A DNA stretch of 37,171 nucleotides from contig JAGQZV010000012.1 in NCBI GenBank assembly GCA_020435295.1, positions 1 through 37,171 on the forward strand, read 5' to 3'. Source of the DNA: Bdellovibrionales bacterium (GTDB taxonomy: Bacteria > Bdellovibrionota > FAC87 > UBA2466 > JACKAF01). Position 1 is the stretch's first letter, and each line of letters opens with the position of its first letter. Position numbers and translations under genes: made by a program. Of this stretch, positions 33,030 to 37,171 are shown in pieces. The notes under the pieces are model-generated. The model was not told the origin of the DNA and did not search any database. It was given only the letters and a program-made list of their open reading frames with translations.

Positions 33030-35102
33030 ATGCCATTAATACTTCTTTTGGTTGCGTTGATTACAGGCCTTGCTTGGCGCTATGTGTTTTATCGACGCGA
33101 TGAGCTGGTTTTAAGCCTGGCGGAGTTGGGGCTTATCCTTCTCGCGACGCAGCTCGTCGTCCTGCTTTCTGTTGTGCCACTAGTTTGGCTGGATCACTGG
33201 AGTGTGTCGTCACACACAGCGTCTATTCTTGTGTGTGGACTGCCAGCATTCTACTACCTTGCAAAACGGTTCTGGTACCGCCCGATTTCTTTTCGCTGGG
33301 ATCTAAAAGTGTCCGAGTTGGCGATTCTTGCCGCCGTCTTTGGGATCGGGGTTGGCTTGCAGTGGCACAGCGTCAATTATCTTTTTCCGACCCATGACTC
33401 GGGAGTGTATCTCAATGCGGCACACCATCTACGAACTCAGCACAAATTCCTGTTTCACGACCCAACCCTAGAACTAAAGTCGATCCCGGAGATAAAAGGA
33501 TACTTGCAAGGGACTAAGGGCTTTGAATTTTTTGGCCTGTATCCGCACCCAAAGGGAGAGGGAGTACGCAGCTTTCATGGACTTTTTGGTGCGCCGGTTT
33601 GGTACGCTGTCGGTCTTTCGCTCCTTGGGCCTGAGCATGGTGTAAAGGTAAATTTGTTTCACCTGCTTTGCTCGCTGGTTCTCCTCTTTGCGGCTCTGCA
33701 AGCGTTAAAAATTTCCGATCTCTGGAGCTTCAGTTTTCTTCTTCTTTACGTGACCTGTCCTTTAGTCGCCCCGCTTTATCGAGAGCCTTTGTCGGAACCG
33801 CTCGCCCAGGTTTTCTTTTTGGGAATGCTCTACGTTAGCGTTCGCAAAACGGTAGGATTTTGGGAGTGGCGTTGGTGGTTCTTGGGGTGTCTACTCGCTG
33901 CGATGGCGGCGCGGGCAACGGGATTGATGTACGTCCCATTTTTTGCGATAGCGGCTGGCTTGATGTATGCGGAAAATGAAAAGTCCCGAGGGGATTGGGC
34001 GTTTTGGGGTTGTTTGTTCTTGGGATTATCCGTTATGGGGGCAACCGTGTGCCAAGTGGCCCCCCACTATGTCAGCGGCTTGGTGGCCTCGGTAGTAGAT
34101 CGAGTGGCGGTACGAGTGAGTGGGGCAAACTGGGAGTTACCGTACTCATGGCTCATTCCTGTCATGCTCCCAGCCTTGAGCCTTGCCCTAGTGGTATTGG
34201 GGAGCCGCATGCATCTATCATCGAGATATAGAGCTTCCCGGCATTGGATGGTAGGCGCATACTTTTGCGCGCTTCTCTTTGGTTTAGGGTTACGTTACGG
34301 GAAAACTTTGCTTTACCTTCCTGAAATGATAGGCGGCTTCCCCTTCGTAGAGTTCAACTTGGACTCAGTACTTTTTTACATCGGACCGTTAGTCTTTCTC
34401 TTGGGAATTTATGGCTGGACGAGCTGGCTACAGCGGCGCCCTCTTTCAGAGAGTTTCTTTTTGCAGGCGTATTTACCCTTTTGCCTGTTCTTTTACCTTG
34501 TGTATTATTTCGGACCCTTTCCTCTGCAAGTGTATCTACAGCGCTGCTTTTTGACCGAAATTGTTCCTCTATCCATTTTGGGAATGGCGATCGCTTCGGC
34601 TCGTCTGTACGTCGGACGAAGAAGGCCTTGGATTCGCACGGCCTATGCGTCCAGTTTAATTTGGGGTGTTTGGGTGCTCCTTCTGATCAATCATGCTGAG
34701 GTGGCGCGTGGAACGGCCTCGGTTTACGAAAGTGCCGCCAGCCGTCTTTCGCAGGGAGGGCGCAAAGTTTTGGTGGCGCAGACAGACGACTGGAGGGAGC
34801 TAACGTACATTGCTCCATTAGCGACGGCCTATGGGTACCCGCTGCTTTTTGCAGGGAAAGCAGATCCCGATTCGAAAGCTGGAATTGAATTTAGAGAGGC
34901 ACTTGTAGAAAAAGAGTATCAGCCTGTGTGGGTGGGCCGTCCGCAGCGCTACGCTACTCTGACGGAGCTGGAACGGGTCAATCAATGTGTGCGGTACCCG
35001 CAATTTAGTCTTTCAGCGCCACCCTTGGAGTTGGGCGTGCACTGCATGGAACTGGCATTCTATCGCTCTTCAGAAGGGACTCGTCTGACGTTTAGCAAGT
35101 GA
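33030..35102 (+). CDS. Polytopic GT-C-like membrane protein (ArnT/PMT type)
   Basis: The protein has 690 residues from the ATG at 33030, or 696 from a GTG at 33012; neither has a strong Shine-Dalgarno site. It has about 11-13 hydrophobic spans followed by a C-terminal soluble domain from about 560. The segment FPTHDSGVYLNAAHHLRTQ after the first spans carries an Asp in the position of the catalytic acidic residue of GT-C transferases, which use polyprenyl-phosphate sugars on the periplasmic side. REPLSEPLAQVFFLGML and AARATGLMYVPFFAIAAG also fit that superfamily. The donor could be made by the family 2 glycosyltransferase at 28891 (inference). It is divergent from the asnB operon and convergent with the next gene, overlapping its 3' end by 43 nt. 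Confidence 0.78.
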   Translation: MPLILLLVALITGLAWRYVFYRRDELVLSLAELGLILLATQLVVLLSVVPLVWLDHWSVSSHTASILVCGLPAFYYLAKRFWYRPISFRWDLKVSELAILAAVFGIGVGLQWHSVNYLFPTHDSGVYLNAAHHLRTQHKFLFHDPTLELKSIPEIKGYLQGTKGFEFFGLYPHPKGEGVRSFHGLFGAPVWYAVGLSLLGPEHGVKVNLFHLLCSLVLLFAALQALKISDLWSFSFLLLYVTCPLVAPLYREPLSEPLAQVFFLGMLYVSVRKTVGFWEWRWWFLGCLLAAMAARATGLMYVPFFAIAAGLMYAENEKSRGDWAFWGCLFLGLSVMGATVCQVAPHYVSGLVASVVDRVAVRVSGANWELPYSWLIPVMLPALSLALVVLGSRMHLSSRYRASRHWMVGAYFCALLFGLGLRYGKTLLYLPEMIGGFPFVEFNLDSVLFYIGPLVFLLGIYGWTSWLQRRPLSESFFLQAYLPFCLFFYLVYYFGPFPLQVYLQRCFLTEIVPLSILGMAIASARLYVGRRRPWIRTAYASSLIWGVWVLLLINHAEVARGTASVYESAASRLSQGGRKVLVAQTDDWRELTYIAPLATAYGYPLLFAGKADPDSKAGIEFREALVEKEYQPVWVGRPQRYATLTELERVNQCVRYPQFSLSAPPLELGVHCMELAFYRSSEGTRLTFSK

Positions 35103-35998
35103 GAGACGAGAAAAGGACTAAGGAAAAATATCTCGGCAAGAAACAGCGAGAGCCCTCCGGCAAGCGAAACAAATACGGATACGCCCATTGGGACTTTGAG
35201 GCTAAGCAGCGCCGCAAATAGTCCCTCTCGTACGCCCAAACCTGCTGGAGTGACAAAGCTAATGTATGCGCCAAGTACCGCTACGGCATAGCTCGCCATG
35301 ATGAAGGTCAAGACTTCAAGGGTAGCCGTCTGCCCTGCCAGAACCCACAAGGCGAGGTAGGATCCGCATGTAAGCGCCCAGCTGATCGTTGATTCCAGAA
35401 TGCCGGAAGTAAAATCAAGTGCTGAAATTCTAGGTATTTCCGGAAATCTGCCCCGAGTCAGCCAACACAGTACCGAAGACATTTTTTCTCGTGAGGCGCG
35501 AACGTTGAACGCCAAAACGAGTAGACCAAGGAAAATACCGGCCAAGGCGATAGCCTGGCCGTTTTTTGCCAGGTTTATGGAATTTAGATTCAGAAGTAAA
35601 AGTAGGAACCCGCCGGAGAGCCCGCAAAGAGTGGCAAAAAACTGGGAAGAAGCGGTGCGCACCTTCATTTCTGGCGTTTCGGAGAATTTGATTAGAGATG
35701 CATATTGCCATACTTGCCCCCCCGGCAAATATCGGCTAAGCGAAGCCAGAGAGTACAGACGGTAAGCATCCGCAATGGCGAGGTCCTCTCCATTTCGGTT
35801 TAGGAGGCGAAGCCAAATCCTAAAATTTAAGCTGATCGTCAAGAAGCTGAAAAAAAGCGAGGTTAGCCCCCAATGTGGGGCGAGCAGGACGCGCGTCCAG
35901 TCAATTGCGTTTGAGTGGCGCCATCCCACATAGAGTAGACCCATAAATGCCAGAAGTGCCACTAACTTTCTCAAGCGACTTTTGGTTGGCTTATGCAT
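35060..35998 (-). CDS. UPF0104 / lysylphosphatidylglycerol synthase-type membrane protein
   Basis: The 312-residue protein has about eight membrane spans. LSRYLPGGQVWQYASL (87-102) and ISFVTPAGLGVREGLFAALLS (246-266) are the recognised signatures of the UPF0104 family, related to the membrane half of MprF and to AglD-linked proteins. Members are suspected lipid or lipid-linked-sugar flippases, or helpers of glycosyltransferases; the mechanism is not settled. The ATG overlaps the stop of the DUF354 gene by 8 nt, so these two are coupled. Its 3' end overlaps the convergent GT-C-like gene by 43 nt. The context supports a role in moving or using polyprenyl-linked sugars. Confidence 0.87.
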   Translation of the reverse strand: MHKPTKSRLRKLVALLAFMGLLYVGWRHSNAIDWTRVLLAPHWGLTSLFFSFLTISLNFRIWLRLLNRNGEDLAIADAYRLYSLASLSRYLPGGQVWQYASLIKFSETPEMKVRTASSQFFATLCGLSGGFLLLLLNLNSINLAKNGQAIALAGIFLGLLVLAFNVRASREKMSSVLCWLTRGRFPEIPRISALDFTSGILESTISWALTCGSYLALWVLAGQTATLEVLTFIMASYAVAVLGAYISFVTPAGLGVREGLFAALLSLKVPMGVSVFVSLAGGLSLFLAEIFFLSPFLVSHLLNVRRVPSEER

Positions 35999-37010
35999 TC
36001 AAGATCATGTCCGTGACAAAGTTCGAAACCGAAGGGCAGGCGTGTAAGAACTTGTTGGAGCGCGCCGTCCATTCTTGTTTCAAGTGCCGCAGTTCCGTAA
36101 CTCCGCTAAAAGCCACCCAAAAATCATTCCAACTGAGGTAGCAATTGAGCAAATTGTAGTCTCTATCGAGATGGACCATGTTGCCCAAGCGAGGAATGCG
36201 TGGCGAAACCAAGTAAGCTGGGGTTCCCAACAAGGAAGACTCCACTGCCATCGTGGGACTGTCCCCCACAAAAAGTTGGGCCCCTTCCAAAACGGCGTGA
36301 ATTTGGGTAATGGGAATATTGAGTTGGTGGTCTCTGAATTCTGAACTGAGCGGAGTCTGGCTACTAATGTAGACTTTGCCCTTTCGTGAAAGAGCAGAAA
36401 TGAGTCGCCTCAGTCCTGGGGTGTCCAGATTCTTCGTGTCGTGATCGTGGAGTGCATCATTCGAGACGAGACGAACGATGCTGTAGGGTTCAGTGAATCC
36501 TAGTTGGCGTCGAATAGTCGAAGCTTTTTCTCGATCGAATTCTTGGAGATAGGCAAGTTCATGGAGTCCATCGTAACAGATGTGCTTTTTCCCTAGACCT
36601 TTCAAAAAGAATCTTGGGGTGACGATTTGTGAGCTAAACGGAAAAGCAACTATGTTGGTTAAGTTCGCATCTTCGGTATCGGTAAAAGTATAACTTTTTA
36701 TTCCGGTGAACCAGGCTGGGAAGCTGGTAGAAATGCCGGAAATACTTACCGCGAGATCGATTTTTTCTTTCAGAATGATTTCCGTAATATGAAACCATCT
36801 AGCCAGTAGTTCAAATAGTAGACCCAACTTCCCGCGTCTTGGAGTCGATAAGCACCGGTATTCGATTTCCTCCTGGTCTAGCAGCTGGTTGGTGATTTCC
36901 TTATTTCGTGTAACGACGACGACCTGGTGTCCTTTTTGCTTCAAAGTCCGGATACACCGGGAAAAGAAATGTACGTGAGCCGGATGCCCGATTTCTATGA
37001 GTACTTTCAT
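35991..37010 (-). CDS. DUF354 family glycosyltransferase-like protein
   Basis: The 339-residue protein starts MKVLIEIGHPAHVHFFSRCI, the typical N-terminus of DUF354, whose fold is like GT-B glycosyltransferases and UDP-GlcNAc 2-epimerase. GDSPTMAVESSLLGTPAYLVSP (249-270) corresponds to the nucleotide-sugar-binding part of GT-B enzymes. No membrane span is evident; it likely works on the cytoplasmic face. Its ATG overlaps the stop of the preceding partial gene as ATGA, and its stop overlaps the UPF0104 start, so three genes form one tight unit. The exact reaction is unknown. Confidence 0.85.
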   Translation of the reverse strand: MKVLIEIGHPAHVHFFSRCIRTLKQKGHQVVVVTRNKEITNQLLDQEEIEYRCLSTPRRGKLGLLFELLARWFHITEIILKEKIDLAVSISGISTSFPAWFTGIKSYTFTDTEDANLTNIVAFPFSSQIVTPRFFLKGLGKKHICYDGLHELAYLQEFDREKASTIRRQLGFTEPYSIVRLVSNDALHDHDTKNLDTPGLRRLISALSRKGKVYISSQTPLSSEFRDHQLNIPITQIHAVLEGAQLFVGDSPTMAVESSLLGTPAYLVSPRIPRLGNMVHLDRDYNLLNCYLSWNDFWVAFSGVTELRHLKQEWTARSNKFLHACPSVSNFVTDMILNA

Positions 37011-37171
37011 GCGATCGAGCGAATTCTAGTGGGGACTTGAAACACGTGTGGGCCGGAAACCTTTTGCTTTACGGCGACGCGCTTCCCGCTTTTAAGCGCT
37101 TGGTCTCCCGCTTCCAGAACCGCCACGACGTCGCGTGCGTGAGCGGGGCCAGTCAGTGGAGCGCGCTTATT
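37007..37171 (-). CDS. C-terminal fragment, probable Gfo/Idh/MocA-type oxidoreductase
   Basis: A minus-strand frame enters from the right edge and runs 54 codons to a TGA that overlaps the DUF354 start as ATGA. The visible part contains RAPLTGPAHARDVVAVLEAGDQALKSGKRVAV in pieces: a proline-rich turn, then D-V-x-x-V-L-E-A and L-K-S-G-K-R-V. This resembles the last helix and strand of Gfo/Idh/MocA dehydrogenases, which act on nucleotide or free sugars. Only the tail is seen, so the family call is tentative. Confidence 0.5.
   Translation of the reverse strand, partial: NKRAPLTGPAHARDVVAVLEAGDQALKSGKRVAVKQKVSGPHVFQVPTRIRSIA

Overview
This is a bacterial chromosome segment of roughly 50% GC, densely packed, with many overlapping start/stop codons and several TTG or GTG starts. 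The host is a Gram-negative, respiring bacterium: there are complex I membrane subunits, a lipoprotein with a Cys lipobox, Sec-exported proteins and a surface-glycan cluster. The mix of genes resembles Bdellovibrionota or other former Deltaproteobacteria, but that placement is an impression and not shown by a marker. I see no rRNA, tRNA, CRISPR array, insertion sequence or phage gene.

Layout. (1) Positions 1-5112 hold two divergent genes for exported, mostly helical proteins of unknown function. One has at least 1100 residues and runs off the left edge; the other has 418. They are separated by a 555-nt non-coding stretch. (2) Positions 5114-19853, all minus strand, form one long operon-like run made of two consecutive complex I membrane-arm modules, each in the order nuoA-H-J-K-L-M-N. 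No peripheral-arm gene (nuoB, C, D, E, F, G or I) lies in either module or anywhere else in the window. The two modules are clearly diverged, and both keep the charged residues needed for proton pumping. (3) Positions 20003-25046 hold a small lipoprotein gene, then gpsA (glycerol-3-phosphate dehydrogenase) and mfd (transcription-repair coupling factor). A perfect 21-bp hairpin follows mfd, and then comes a small methyltransferase-like gene. (4) Positions 25725-37171 are a glycan biosynthesis or modification locus. A minus-strand operon runs asparagine synthase, polysaccharide deacetylase-like protein, family 2 glycosyltransferase, alpha/alpha-toroid protein, DegT-type aminotransferase-like protein, methyltransferase. 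A GT-C type membrane protein gene diverges from it. Beyond that lie a UPF0104 flippase-like membrane protein, a DUF354 glycosyltransferase-like protein and the tail of a probable Gfo/Idh-type oxidoreductase.

How the genes fit together. The nuo run would make the proton-pumping membrane half of complex I in two versions. The quinone-reducing and NADH-oxidising parts must come from elsewhere if these are real complex I enzymes. The glycan locus has the parts needed to make, modify and move a lipid-linked or surface sugar polymer, but its product cannot be read from sequence. The double membrane-arm array is the most unusual thing in the window.
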